Origin: Palsa-1150 sp964531095
GTDB taxonomy: Bacteria; Myxococcota_A; Polyangia; Polyangiales; Polyangiaceae
DNA length: 64,000 nt
NCBI GenBank assembly: GCA_964531095.1
Contig: CAZHED010000024.1
Location: 20,809-84,808 of the forward strand
Direction: 5' to 3'
The position numbers and the translations under genes are program-made. The notes under the pieces were generated by a model. The model was given only the letters and a program-made list of their open reading frames with translations, did no database searches and was not told the origin of the DNA. Shown one piece after another: positions 17,676 through 27,217 of the stretch. Every line of letters begins with the position of its first letter. Position 1 is the first letter of the stretch.

Positions 17676-18885
17676 AGTCCTGGCCATCGTCGTCGCCGGC
17701 CTGCTGCTGGGTGGTGCCGGCGGCAACTCCGCTTTTGCGCAGCAGGCCGAGGGGGATCCACACGGTCACGCGCGCGGTGGTTCAGGGATGCCCGGAGTGT
17801 TCGATCCCCCCCAAGACGTGGAGGAAGCCGACCCGAGCCTTGCGCCCGGCACAATTGCAGTCGACATTCGCGACGCCGACGACGGCCCGGTAGCGGGGGA
17901 AACGATCACCCTTGGAATCCTAATCAATTCGATCGCCAAGGGAGACAGTCGGAAGCATTTGCAGGCCACAACCGACGATCGCGGTCGGGCTACTTTCGCT
18001 GGGTTGGAGATCGCGAGCAACATCGCTTATCGCGTGAGCTCAGGGTTTCAGGGCGGTGCATTCGCAGCGACTCCCTTTCAGCTCGAGCACACGAAGTCGA
18101 TGCACGTCGTTCTCCACGTGTATCCCGTGACCCGCGACCTGCAGGCCGCTCTCGTGGTGGTCGAGGCCACAATCGCCGCAGAGGTTCGGGAGGAGCGCTT
18201 GCAGCTTGAAGAGGTGCTACGCGTCTACAATCTCGGTCGCACGGCCTGGCAGCCCGACGGTTTGACCATGGCGCTTCCGGAGGGGTTCACCGCCTTTAAC
18301 ACGCAAGCATCGATGAGCGATCAGGGCGTCGACGAAGTGGGAGGCGCCGCGCGCCTACGGGGGACATTCGCTCCCGGCCAGCACGTGGTCGAGTTTCGGT
18401 GGCAGCTTCCGCTGTCCGGGTCAAAAGACCTCGACTTCGACGTCGGTCTCCCCCCACACGTCGCGATCGCACGGGCCGTGATGCCCCTTGCATCGGACAT
18501 TCAGCTCTCGGCTAGCGGGTTTCCACCAGCCGAGATTCGGCACGACGGAAAAGGTCAGCGCTTCTTGGTGGTCGAGCGTCGCATGCGCCCGGAGGACCCG
18601 AAGCTGACCAGTATGAGCATCGCGATCGGCGGGCTTCCGACGCCCGGTCCGGAACGCTTGGTCGCGACCGTTCTGGCGGGTCTCGGGGTCGCCGCTGGGC
18701 TCGCTTTTGCGTTTTCTCGGCGGTCGAAGTTCGCTGCCGGGGACTCCGATGCGCGATCCGCGCTGCTCGACGAGCTGGGACAGCTCGAGAGAGCCCGGAT
18801 CGCGGGTCAAGTCGGGCCAAGGACGTACGAAAGGACCCGCCGCGAGCTCGTCGACGCACTTGCCTACACACTGGCCCAAACGTAG
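17662..18885 (+). CDS. Exported beta-domain protein with C-terminal anchor, cytochrome c maturation operon
   Basis: 407 residues. The signal peptide ends near NSAFAQQA, followed by a His/Gly-rich patch. A transthyretin/carboxypeptidase-regulatory-like beta domain (TIAVDIRDADDGPVAGETITL) comes next, then a second beta-rich region, a transmembrane helix near 330-350 (LVATVLAGLGVAAGLAFAF) and a cytoplasmic helical tail (LLDELGQLERARIAGQVG then TYERTRRELVDAL). The tail echoes the EIGKITDEDYQVLLTKYR segment of the upstream zinc-ribbon protein. The GTG start lies inside the upstream gene, implying coupling. I do not know a named family; probably an accessory periplasm-facing factor for cytochrome c assembly. 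Confidence 0.72.
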   Translation: MCNREVLAIVVAGLLLGGAGGNSAFAQQAEGDPHGHARGGSGMPGVFDPPQDVEEADPSLAPGTIAVDIRDADDGPVAGETITLGILINSIAKGDSRKHLQATTDDRGRATFAGLEIASNIAYRVSSGFQGGAFAATPFQLEHTKSMHVVLHVYPVTRDLQAALVVVEATIAAEVREERLQLEEVLRVYNLGRTAWQPDGLTMALPEGFTAFNTQASMSDQGVDEVGGAARLRGTFAPGQHVVEFRWQLPLSGSKDLDFDVGLPPHVAIARAVMPLASDIQLSASGFPPAEIRHDGKGQRFLVVERRMRPEDPKLTSMSIAIGGLPTPGPERLVATVLAGLGVAAGLAFAFSRRSKFAAGDSDARSALLDELGQLERARIAGQVGPRTYERTRRELVDALAYTLAQT

Positions 18886-19127
18886 GCGCAGCTCGCATGT
18901 GAAGAACGTGCCGGCAAGCCTGGGAGCTCAGCCCCGTACGAGTTCCGGACAGCTCGAGTGGCCTCCAATTCTCCCCCACTCCGTCGTGGCCGTACCCATG
19001 ACCATCCACATGGCGATTTCGACCTAGTTACGCGCTTTACCTCAGCTTTTCGCCTTTTCCCCCGCGCCCACAGGCTCTATCGACACTGCTACAAATCTAA
19101 TCTAAGGATGCTACCGAGACTGGACCA
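18886..19127 (+). other. Intergenic region upstream of dnaN
   Basis: 242 bases without a gene between the cytochrome operon and dnaN. It is less GC-rich towards its right end. An extended -10-like TGCTACAAAT sits at 19087-19096, about 33 bases before the dnaN ATG, but no matching -35 is visible. I found no cluster of DnaA boxes (TTWTNCACA), so there is no evidence that this is the origin itself. Confidence 0.35.
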
Positions 19128-20273
19128 ATGGAACTTACGGTACCCAAAAAGGACCTGCTGAAGCTCGTTTCGCGCATGCAGGGGGTTGCCGAGCGAAAGA
19201 GCACGATGCCGGTGCTCTCGAACGTGCTGCTCGCGATCGACGGGCCAAGCACGCTGCGCATCGCCGCGACCGACATGTACTTGGCCTTGGTCGGACGCGT
19301 GACTGCAGACGTGAGCCGCGGCGGAAGCGTCGCGGTGTCGGCGAAGGACCTGCTCGAGCGGATTCGGATGATGCCCGATGGTCCAATTCACTTCGCATCA
19401 CAGGACGGAACAACGAGCATCAAGGCCGCTGGCAGCGCGCGCCGGTACACGCTGCGCGGGATGCCCGGTGACGATTTTCCGCCCTTGCCGTCGCCGTCCG
19501 ATGGTTCCCCGTCGCTCGCCCTTGCGGTAGATGTGCTCAGGGAGCTCATCGCCAAGACACACTTCTCGATCTCCAGCGACGAGACCCGAGCTCACCTGAA
19601 CTCTGCGCTGTTCGAGTGGGACGGAGACGTCGTGCGCATGGTGACCACCGATGGCCATCGCCTGTCCAAGATGGAGGTAAAGGTCAGCGGCCGCCAGGCA
19701 TCGGCCACGATGCTCATCCCGCTCAAGGCGATCCAGGAGCTGCGCCGGCTGTGCGACGACATGGCGTCGGAGAAGGACGGGGCCAAGGAGCCTGCATCCG
19801 GGCCGCAACTGGAGATCACCCAAAGCGGGTCGAACGCCTTCTTTCAGGGCGGGGGTGTATCCTTCGCCGTACGGTTGGTCGACGCGCAGTTCCCCCCGTA
19901 CGCTCAGGTCATCCCACAACACAGCGACAAGGTCGTTCGCGCATCGCGTGCGCCGTTTGCTGAAGCGCTGCGGGCGGTCTCGATCGCCGCGAGCGAACGA
20001 ACCGGAGGCGTGAAGCTGAGCCTGATCGGCAAGGGTACGATGCGCATCACGACGGAGTCACCGGAGAGCGGCGAGGGATTCGACGAGATTCCGGTGGAGT
20101 ACGACGGGCCGAGCATGACGATTGGCTTCAACGCGAAGTACTTCTTGGACGTTCTTGGTGCTCTCGACGAAGACGAAGTGGAGCTGCGGCTCGGAGGCGA
20201 GCTGGATCCGGCGGTGGTCAAGCCCGTCGGCGAGCGGCTGTTTCTGGCGGTTGTGATGCCCATGCGCATCTGA
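19128..20273 (+). CDS. dnaN: DNA polymerase III sliding clamp, beta subunit
   Basis: 381 residues, the usual length for the bacterial beta clamp, which encircles DNA and tethers the polymerase. Typical blocks are MELTVPKKDLLKLVSRMQGV, then KSTMPVLSNVLL, LERIRMMPDG, then RGMPGDDFPPLP, the middle-domain DGHRLSKME and the C-terminal FLAVVMPMRI that forms part of the partner-binding pocket. ATG 19128 has no strong ribosome site. recF follows 9 bases downstream, the classical order, but the gene on the left is not dnaA. Confidence 0.97.
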   Translation: MELTVPKKDLLKLVSRMQGVAERKSTMPVLSNVLLAIDGPSTLRIAATDMYLALVGRVTADVSRGGSVAVSAKDLLERIRMMPDGPIHFASQDGTTSIKAAGSARRYTLRGMPGDDFPPLPSPSDGSPSLALAVDVLRELIAKTHFSISSDETRAHLNSALFEWDGDVVRMVTTDGHRLSKMEVKVSGRQASATMLIPLKAIQELRRLCDDMASEKDGAKEPASGPQLEITQSGSNAFFQGGGVSFAVRLVDAQFPPYAQVIPQHSDKVVRASRAPFAEALRAVSIAASERTGGVKLSLIGKGTMRITTESPESGEGFDEIPVEYDGPSMTIGFNAKYFLDVLGALDEDEVELRLGGELDPAVVKPVGERLFLAVVMPMRI

Positions 20274-20282
20274 GTGCGTGTC

Positions 20283-21383
20283 ATGCGTCCGCTCGCGGTC
20301 GAGACGCTGAGCGTTCGCGGCTTTCGGAATTTGACCAGCGTCGACCTGGTCCTGGGTCCTCGGTTCAATGTGGTTTCCGGCGACAACGGGCAGGGAAAGA
20401 CCAACCTACTGGAGGCCCTCTACGTCCTGGCGACGTCACGAAGCTTCCGTACCTCGAAGCTCTCCGACCTGTTGGAGCTGAACGGCGAGAACGCGAGCGT
20501 GCGCGCTCGTGTCCACGAAGACGCGGAGGTCCGGGAGCACAGTGTGGGGATGCGACCGGGACTTCGTGCGGCGCGAATCGACGGGCTGCGTCCACCGACG
20601 CTCGCCGCGTACGCAGTGCGAACGCCCGTTGTCGTATTTCATTCTGGAGTGACGGGGCTCGCGTCCGGGTCGGGTGCGGATCGCCGCAAGCTATTAGATC
20701 GCCTGGCGCTCTACCTGTGCCCGGCGTCGCTCGCTGACGCGGAGAGCTACGCGAAGGCCTCGCGGGCGCGCCAGCGCGTGCTCGAGGTGCGCGGCGAGCG
20801 GGCGCCGGACCTCGACGGCTGGGAGGAGCTCATGGTGCGCCATGGCCAATGGTTGAGCGCTGCTCGGGAGCGAGCTGCCGAGCAATTGGGCCCGAGCGCA
20901 GTCCGCGCTTTCGAGAGAATCGGGCAACCCGACATGGTCCTGCGGGCGCGGTATGTGCGCAGCGCACCCGCGGACCCGGAAGCGTTTCGAACTGCCCTCG
21001 CTGATTCGCGCCGGCGCGACCGCGCTCGGGGCTCGGCCTCCACGGGGCCCCACCGCGACGACCTCGCTTTGGAGTTGGGCGGGCGGCCCGTGCGCGGCAT
21101 CGCGTCGCAAGGGCAGCACCGAACCGTGATTCTGGCTCTCGAGCTCGCAGAGATGGACGTGATCGCCGAGGCCCGTGGCGTGGGGCCGATCCTGCTCCTG
21201 GACGACGTGTCGAGCGAGCTCGATCGGAAGCGTAACGCAGCGCTATTCCAGGCCCTGCGTGAGGGACGGGGCCAAGTGATTCTGACGACGACTCGACCGG
21301 AGCTCATCGACACGAGCGATTCTTTCGGTTTGGAAGATCGTCGTGATTTTGCCGTTGTCGGGGGTCGAATCACAGCCGTCTGA
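20283..21383 (+). CDS. recF: DNA replication and repair protein RecF
   Basis: 366 residues. RecF is an SMC-like ATPase that helps load RecA at single-strand gaps. Visible are LSVRGFRNLTSVDL, Walker A GDNGQGKTNLLEALY, the signature-containing TGPHRDDL, QGQHRTVILALELAE and Walker B PILLLDDVSSELD. The end TTTRPELIDT also matches the family. Either ATG 20283 or an in-frame GTG three codons upstream, directly after the dnaN stop, could be the start; ATG fits family alignments slightly better. It is cotranscribed with dnaN. Confidence 0.95.
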   Translation: MRPLAVETLSVRGFRNLTSVDLVLGPRFNVVSGDNGQGKTNLLEALYVLATSRSFRTSKLSDLLELNGENASVRARVHEDAEVREHSVGMRPGLRAARIDGLRPPTLAAYAVRTPVVVFHSGVTGLASGSGADRRKLLDRLALYLCPASLADAESYAKASRARQRVLEVRGERAPDLDGWEELMVRHGQWLSAARERAAEQLGPSAVRAFERIGQPDMVLRARYVRSAPADPEAFRTALADSRRRDRARGSASTGPHRDDLALELGGRPVRGIASQGQHRTVILALELAEMDVIAEARGVGPILLLDDVSSELDRKRNAALFQALREGRGQVILTTTRPELIDTSDSFGLEDRRDFAVVGGRITAV

Positions 21384-21512
21384 GGGGTGGGGGTCGACGG
21401 GCGTGGAACAGTCGAGAAGGGTGGCGTGCGGGGCATTGCCGCGCGGGGCGAAGCGGGTCGATGTGCGTCAGATAAATGATTGAAATCACGCAGGAAATAG
21501 GCCGACTTTTGC

Positions 21513-21541
21513 TTGCGTCCACCGGATGTAGGACGTATACT
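21513..21541 (+). promoter_or_regulatory. Putative sigma-70 promoter of gyrB
   Basis: TTGCGT (21513-21518) and TATACT (21536-21541) are separated by 17 bases, about 98 bases before the gyrB start. The -10 matches consensus at five of six positions and the -35 at three. The surrounding 256-bp gap (21384-21639) is visibly AT-richer than its neighbours, as expected for a promoter in this background. Confidence 0.5.
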
Positions 21542-21639
21542 CATCCCCTGTTCGCGCGCGCGCCGACTCAATCGCCAAAGTCTGACGCAAAATCAAACGC
21601 GAGTTCTGTGGTTAACTCTCTGAAGGAAACGCCCCGACG

Positions 21640-24117
21640 ATGTCGAACGTCACCACACCGCAAACGGCGCCCCCGCCCTCGTCGAACTATGACAGCACGA
21701 GCATCACCGTGCTGGAGGGGCTCGAGGCGGTCCGCAAGCGCCCCGGGATGTACATCGGTGACGTCCACGACGGTTCGGGGTTGCATCACCTCGTCTGGGA
21801 GGTCGTCGACAACGCGGTCGACGAGCACCTGGGCGGCTTCTGCTCACGCATGGATGTGATCATCCATTTCGACGGATCAGTCACGGTCGAAGACAATGGG
21901 CGCGGCATCCCGGTCGGCATCATGCCCGAGCGTGGGGTCAGCGCCGCCGAGGTGGTGATGACGGTCCTCCACGCGGGGGGGAAGTTCGATCACTCGAGCT
22001 ACAAGGTGAGCGCGGGACTGCATGGTGTCGGCGTCAGCGCCGTCAATGCGGTGAGCGAGTGGCTCAAAATGGAGATCAAGCGGGAAGGCCACGTTTATCT
22101 TCAAGAGTACCGTCGCGGCGCCCCCGTTGCGCCCCTCGCCGTCGTGGGAGACACCGACAAGACGGGGACGAAGATCACGTTCAAACCGGATACGACGATT
22201 TTTTCCGTCGTGGAGTTCCAATACGACGTCCTCGCCAGCCGTCTGCGCGAGCTATCGTTTCTCAACGCCGGGTTCGTCATCACGCTCACGGACGAGCGCG
22301 AGGAGAGCGGACGCAGAGAGACCTTCCAATACAAGGGCGGCATCAGCGAATTCGTCGAGCACCTCAACAAGGCCAAAGAGCCGGTGCATGACAAGGTGAT
22401 TTCGATCGTGGCCGAGCACATGGTCGAAGGGGCCGCGGCGCCGGTAGGTGTCGAGCTCGCGATGCAATGGAACTCGAGCTATTCGGAGCAGATATTTTGC
22501 TACACGAACAACGTCCACAACAAGGACGGTGGCACGCATCTGACCGGTTTGCGGGCCGCGCTCACCAAGGTGTTCAACAGTTACGGAACTGCGCAAAATC
22601 TTTTTAAAGAGGTGAAGAACGGCCTTCAGGGCGAGGACATCCGCGAGGGGCTCACGGCGGTCATCAGCATCAAGCACCCCGATCCCAGCTTTGATTCGCA
22701 AACGAAGAGCAAGCTTGTTTCGAGCGAGGTCAAGGCCATCGTCGAGACGACGATCTACGAGCGTTTGGGCCGGTTCTTCGAGGAGAACCCCCAGACGGCC
22801 CGCAAGATCGTGGAAAAGACGATTCTGGCCGCCAAGGCGCGCGAGGCAGCGCGCAAGGCGCGAGAGGTCGTGCGCAAAGGCCAGCTCGACTACTCGACAC
22901 TCTCCGGGAAGCTCGCCGACTGCCAGACGCGCGATCCGGGCGAGGCGGAGATCTACATCGTCGAGGGCGATAGCGCCGGAGGGTCCGCCAAGCAGGGTCG
23001 GGACCGGCGCTTTCAGGCAATCTTGCCGCTCAAAGGAAAGATCCTCAACGTGGAGCGCGCACGCCTCGACAAGATGCTCTCGAGCGCCGAGATCGGGACG
23101 CTCATCGCCGCGTTGGGTTGTGGCATCGGCGAGGGGAGCTTCGACATCGAGAAGCTTCGGTATCACCAGATCGTTCTGATGACCGATGCCGACGTCGACG
23201 GTAGCCATATCCGCACGCTCCTTCTCACGTTCTTCTACCGACAGATGCCCGAGCTCATCGAACGCGGCTACCTGTACATCGCGCAGCCGCCGCTCTACCG
23301 AGCGAGGCGCGGCAAGAAGGACGTCTACATGAAGGACCAGGCCGGGCTCGATCGGTTTTTCCTCGAGCTTGGTGTGGAGGGCCTCTCGTTGCGGGCGAGC
23401 AAGGGGCCAACACTCTCGGGCGATGTGCTCTTTCGGCTAGCCGAGCGCCTCCGGATGTTCCGGCGTGTTCTTGCGAAGATCGATCGGCGCACCGACGCGA
23501 ACATCGTCGGGCAGGCCCTGCACGCTGCGCCGCTCGGCAAGACGGAGCTGCGCGAACGCAAGAGAGTCGAGGCGGCCGTTCCGCTCATTCGCGCTCGTCT
23601 GGAAAGGAAGAGGCCCGACATTTTTCCACTCGAGATCGAGGTCGGATGGGAGGTGGAGCACGGCGCTGCGCGCATCGTGATCACGCCGCGCCCGGGGGCT
23701 GCCGCCCGTCCCGTCGTCATCGACTGGAGCCTGGTCGATTCGGCGGAGTACGAGGAGCTCTACGCGATCGAGCAAGACCTGCGCTCGATCGGGCCCGCTC
23801 CGTATTTCGCGAGTGACGGCGAGAAGGCCAAGAAGGAGGAGAGCGAGCTCGAAGACGCAGAGGCACTCTGGGACCACATCGACGCGCGGGGTCGTAAGGG
23901 TACGCAGATCCAGCGGTACAAGGGACTCGGCGAGATGAACCCCGAACAGCTCTGGGAGACGACACTCGACCCGAACACGCGTGTCATGTTGCAGGTGCGC
24001 CTCGACGATGCCGTTCAAACCGACCAGATCTTCACGATTCTCATGGGCGACCAGGTCGAGCCGCGGCGTCAGTTCATCGAGGACAACGCGCTCAACGTGA
24101 AGAACCTCGACATTTAG
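21640..24117 (+). CDS. gyrB: DNA gyrase subunit B
   Basis: 825 residues, close to the length of proteobacterial GyrB (about 800). The GHKL ATPase motifs are EVVDNAVDEH, VEDNGRGIPV and GLHGVGVSAVNA. The TOPRIM part has EGDSAGGSAKQGRDRRFQA and DADVDGSHI, and the end has QRYKGLGEMNPEQLWETT. The C-terminal half carries the long insertion typical of Gram-negative GyrB (about residues 560-740). With GyrA, encoded elsewhere, it introduces negative supercoils. ATG 21640 follows AAGGAAA at suitable distance. It has its own promoter and follows recF, the classical origin-proximal order. Confidence 0.97.
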   Translation: MSNVTTPQTAPPPSSNYDSTSITVLEGLEAVRKRPGMYIGDVHDGSGLHHLVWEVVDNAVDEHLGGFCSRMDVIIHFDGSVTVEDNGRGIPVGIMPERGVSAAEVVMTVLHAGGKFDHSSYKVSAGLHGVGVSAVNAVSEWLKMEIKREGHVYLQEYRRGAPVAPLAVVGDTDKTGTKITFKPDTTIFSVVEFQYDVLASRLRELSFLNAGFVITLTDEREESGRRETFQYKGGISEFVEHLNKAKEPVHDKVISIVAEHMVEGAAAPVGVELAMQWNSSYSEQIFCYTNNVHNKDGGTHLTGLRAALTKVFNSYGTAQNLFKEVKNGLQGEDIREGLTAVISIKHPDPSFDSQTKSKLVSSEVKAIVETTIYERLGRFFEENPQTARKIVEKTILAAKAREAARKAREVVRKGQLDYSTLSGKLADCQTRDPGEAEIYIVEGDSAGGSAKQGRDRRFQAILPLKGKILNVERARLDKMLSSAEIGTLIAALGCGIGEGSFDIEKLRYHQIVLMTDADVDGSHIRTLLLTFFYRQMPELIERGYLYIAQPPLYRARRGKKDVYMKDQAGLDRFFLELGVEGLSLRASKGPTLSGDVLFRLAERLRMFRRVLAKIDRRTDANIVGQALHAAPLGKTELRERKRVEAAVPLIRARLERKRPDIFPLEIEVGWEVEHGAARIVITPRPGAAARPVVIDWSLVDSAEYEELYAIEQDLRSIGPAPYFASDGEKAKKEESELEDAEALWDHIDARGRKGTQIQRYKGLGEMNPEQLWETTLDPNTRVMLQVRLDDAVQTDQIFTILMGDQVEPRRQFIEDNALNVKNLDI

Positions 24118-24135
24118 CCGCCCCTTGCGGGGGCT
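24116..24135 (+). terminator. Possible hairpin at the gyrB end
   Basis: AGC(CG)CCCC-TTGC-GGGGGCT folds into a seven-pair stem with a 2-base bulge overlapping the TAG stop. No T-run follows, so termination is uncertain. Confidence 0.28.
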
Positions 24136-24278
24136 GGGTGCATGAAGGCACGGGTCTTGCGCCGCGGTCACCGCGACTTAGCTTCGTAGCTGCGAGCACG
24201 AGCGCACGAGCTAGCGGGCGCGCTCGCATTGAGACGATCCGCGTCGTGCCGGCGAGTTCGGCACCTAGGGAGAGGCCC

Positions 24279-26894
24279 ATGCGTCCCGATCGGATGACCA
24301 CGAAGAGTCGCGAGGCGTTTCAGGACGCGCTCGACCGCGCGTCGCGCTTCGGAAACCCGGAGCTTGCCCCCGAGCACCTGCTCGCGGCGATGCTTGAGCA
24401 AGAGGGGGGCGTGGCTGGGCCACTCCTTCAAAAGGCCGGAGCCGACGTGGGCTCGCTTCGCGAAGGTCTTGCGCGCAAGGTGCAAGACTTGCCGCGCGTG
24501 ACGGGCGGCGCGGAGCCCGGACTCTCCCGGCGAACGCTCGAGGTCATCCGCCGAGCGGACGACGAGGCCAAGCAACTCAAAGACGAATACATATCGGTGG
24601 AACATTACGTCCTTGCGATGGCGAAGCACGATCGCGAAGTGGCCGCGCTTTTTCAACAGAACGGCGCCGTCGGGTACGAGAAGCTGCTTTCTGCGCTCGC
24701 CAGCGTGCGGGGCTCACAGCGCATCACCGATCAGGACCCCGAAGGGAAATTTCAGGCGCTCGAGAAGTACTGTCGCGACCTGACGGATGCGGCCCGCAAG
24801 GGGAAGATCGACCCGGTCGTGGGCCGGGACGAGGAGATCCGGCGGGTGATGCAAGTTCTGTCCAGACGAACGAAGAACAACCCGGTACTTATCGGCGAGC
24901 CAGGCGTCGGCAAGACCGCGATCGTCGAAGGCATCGCGCAGCGGATCGTTCACGGCGACGTGCCGGAATCGTTGAAGCAAAAGCGCCTGTGTGCACTCGA
25001 TATGGGGGCGCTGGTCGCGGGGGCAAAGTACCGCGGTGAGTTCGAAGACCGATTGAAGGCGGTGCTCAAGGAGATCGAGGCGTCGCAGGGTCAGATCATC
25101 CTCTTTATCGACGAGCTTCATACGATCGTCGGTGCGGGAGCCGCCGAGGGCGCGATGGACGCGGCAAACCTCTTGAAGCCTGCGCTCGCGCGCGGGGAGC
25201 TCCGTTGCATCGGGGCGACGACGCTCGACGAGTACCGCAAGCGGATCGAGAAGGACCCGGCGCTCGAACGACGTTTTCAACCGGTGCTGGTCTCCCAGCC
25301 GACCGTAGCGGACACGATCGCGATCCTGCGCGGCCTCAAGGAACGCTACGAAGTGCATCACGGGATCCGGATACAGGACGCGGCCCTCGTCGCTGCAGCG
25401 ACTCTCAGCGACCGGTACGTGACGGAGCGATTTCTTCCCGACAAGGCGATCGATCTCATCGACGAGGCCGCGGCCAAGATCAAGATAGAGGTCGACAGCA
25501 TGCCCACGGAGATCGACGCTCTCCAGCGCAAGCTGATGCAGCTTCAGATCGAACAGCAAGCGCTCAAGAAGGAGCGCGACCAGGCCAGCAAGACCCGAAT
25601 GGAAGACGTGAAGCGGCAGATCGCCGAGCTCGAAGAGAGCTCGAGGGCGATGCGGGCGCAGTGGCAGCGCGAGAAGGAAGTCATCGACCAGATTCGCAAG
25701 GCACAGCCGGAGATCGAGCGGCTCCGTCATGAAGCGGATCAAGCGCAGCGGCGAGGCGATCTCGGGAGAGTGGCTGAGATAAGCTACGGAAAGATCCCGG
25801 AGCTCGAAAGAAGGATTGACGAGCTTCGGAGGACGCTCGCAAAGGTTCAGGAGAAGACGAGCTACCTGCGCGAAGAGGTCACGGATCAAGACGTCGCCGG
25901 GATTGTGTCGAAGTGGACGGGCATTCCGGTGACGAAGATGCTTCAGGGGGAGATGCACAAGCTCCTTCACATGGAAGCGGAGCTGAAGAAACGCGTCGTC
26001 GGACAGGACGCCGCGGTCGACGCGGTCGCAAACGCGGTCCGGCGGTCGCGCGCAGGTCTCGGCGATCCGAACCGCCCGATCGGCAGCTTTCTGTTCCTGG
26101 GCCCCACCGGCGTCGGAAAGACAGAGTTGGCACGTGCGCTGGCTGAGTTTTTGTTCGACGACGAGCGCGCGATGATCCGACTCGATATGAGCGAGTACAT
26201 GGAGAAGCACTCCGTTGCCCGCCTCATCGGTGCTCCGCCGGGCTACGTCGGTTACGAAGAAGGTGGCCAGCTCACCGAGCCGGTGCGCCGTCGCCCGTAC
26301 GCGGTCATCTTGTTCGACGAAGTCGAGAAGGCGCACGCCGACGTATGGAACGTGCTGCTGCAGGTCCTCGACGACGGCCGCCTGACGGACGGCCAGGGTC
26401 GCACCGTCGACTTCAAAAATACCGTGATCATTCTCACGAGCAACATCGGCTCGGCTCACATCCAGGCCATCGACGAGCGGCCGGCGCTCGACGTCGATAC
26501 CCGTCGCGAGCTCGTGCGGCGTGCGGTGATGGAAGAGGTGCGTCGCGTGTTCCGGCCGGAATTTCTCAACCGGTTGGACGAGGTCGTCATCTTCAATCGG
26601 CTGGAGAGCTCGCAGATCCGGCACATCGTCGACATCCAGCTGCGTCGGTTTGCCAGCCGACTCTCCCGTCGCGATCTCTCGATCGATGTGACCGATCGCG
26701 CGAAAGACTTCCTCGCCGAAGCCGGTTGGGACCCGCAGTACGGAGCGCGCCCGCTCAAGCGCGCCATTCAGAAGAACTTGGAGGACGCGCTTGCGCGCAG
26801 GGTGCTAGGGGGCGAGTTTCCCGCGGGGACGCGGATCATCGTGGATCGCGCGCCGAGCGGCGAGCTGACGTTCACGACGCGAATGCAGAACTGA
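24279..26894 (+). CDS. clpB: ClpB/Hsp100 disaggregase
   Basis: 871 residues. ClpB is the hexameric AAA+ chaperone that extracts polypeptides from aggregates together with DnaK. In order: an N-terminal Clp repeat domain (MTTKSREAFQDALDRASRFG), NBD1 with GEPGVGKTAIVEG and LFIDELHTIVGAG, a coiled-coil middle domain (about 405-525) rich in Q/E/K/R, and NBD2 with GPTGVGKTELARALAEFLF, LIGAPPGYVGYEEGG and the C-terminal GWDPQYGARPLKRAIQK. ATG 24279 was chosen because AGGGAGAGG lies just upstream; the longer frame to 24138 has no family sequence. I saw neither a CIRCE element nor a convincing heat-shock promoter. Confidence 0.95.
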   Translation: MRPDRMTTKSREAFQDALDRASRFGNPELAPEHLLAAMLEQEGGVAGPLLQKAGADVGSLREGLARKVQDLPRVTGGAEPGLSRRTLEVIRRADDEAKQLKDEYISVEHYVLAMAKHDREVAALFQQNGAVGYEKLLSALASVRGSQRITDQDPEGKFQALEKYCRDLTDAARKGKIDPVVGRDEEIRRVMQVLSRRTKNNPVLIGEPGVGKTAIVEGIAQRIVHGDVPESLKQKRLCALDMGALVAGAKYRGEFEDRLKAVLKEIEASQGQIILFIDELHTIVGAGAAEGAMDAANLLKPALARGELRCIGATTLDEYRKRIEKDPALERRFQPVLVSQPTVADTIAILRGLKERYEVHHGIRIQDAALVAAATLSDRYVTERFLPDKAIDLIDEAAAKIKIEVDSMPTEIDALQRKLMQLQIEQQALKKERDQASKTRMEDVKRQIAELEESSRAMRAQWQREKEVIDQIRKAQPEIERLRHEADQAQRRGDLGRVAEISYGKIPELERRIDELRRTLAKVQEKTSYLREEVTDQDVAGIVSKWTGIPVTKMLQGEMHKLLHMEAELKKRVVGQDAAVDAVANAVRRSRAGLGDPNRPIGSFLFLGPTGVGKTELARALAEFLFDDERAMIRLDMSEYMEKHSVARLIGAPPGYVGYEEGGQLTEPVRRRPYAVILFDEVEKAHADVWNVLLQVLDDGRLTDGQGRTVDFKNTVIILTSNIGSAHIQAIDERPALDVDTRRELVRRAVMEEVRRVFRPEFLNRLDEVVIFNRLESSQIRHIVDIQLRRFASRLSRRDLSIDVTDRAKDFLAEAGWDPQYGARPLKRAIQKNLEDALARRVLGGEFPAGTRIIVDRAPSGELTFTTRMQN

Positions 26895-27217
26895 CGCGAA
26901 GAACGCGGGTTCGCGACGATGGGCCTGTGGCGCACCCGGTGTGATGGTTTTGTCAGAGCGGCACGTCCGCCGCGCGACAGGTGTGGCGGCGGTCCGACAT
27001 GGGGGTCGTCCGGCAACCAATGCCTGAGAGGCCGCGGGGTTGCGAGTGGTCGCTGCCGCAAATCGAGAGACGGCCGATCCACGAGTGTGGCGGCGCGCGC
27101 GTTGAATCTGGCTCGTAACTATCTGAAAGCACGTTGGCCAAGCGGGCCGAGCCCTGTGGAAATCGCCGGCACGTTTGTCGCAGACGAAGATGTCGACCCG
27201 TTCGGAGCTCACGCACT
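26895..27217 (+). other. Intergenic gap downstream of clpB
   Basis: 323 bases without a supported gene. Directly after the clpB stop CGCGAA and TTCGCG can form a 6-bp stem with a 9-base loop, a weak terminator candidate without a T-run. The rest holds no recognisable RNA, repeat or promoter that I can defend. Confidence 0.4.

Noticed and set aside
24118..24278. Heat-shock promoter or CIRCE element upstream of clpB
   Set aside because: TTGCGC and TAGCTT at 16 bases spacing is a poor match, and no inverted TTAGCACTC repeat is present.
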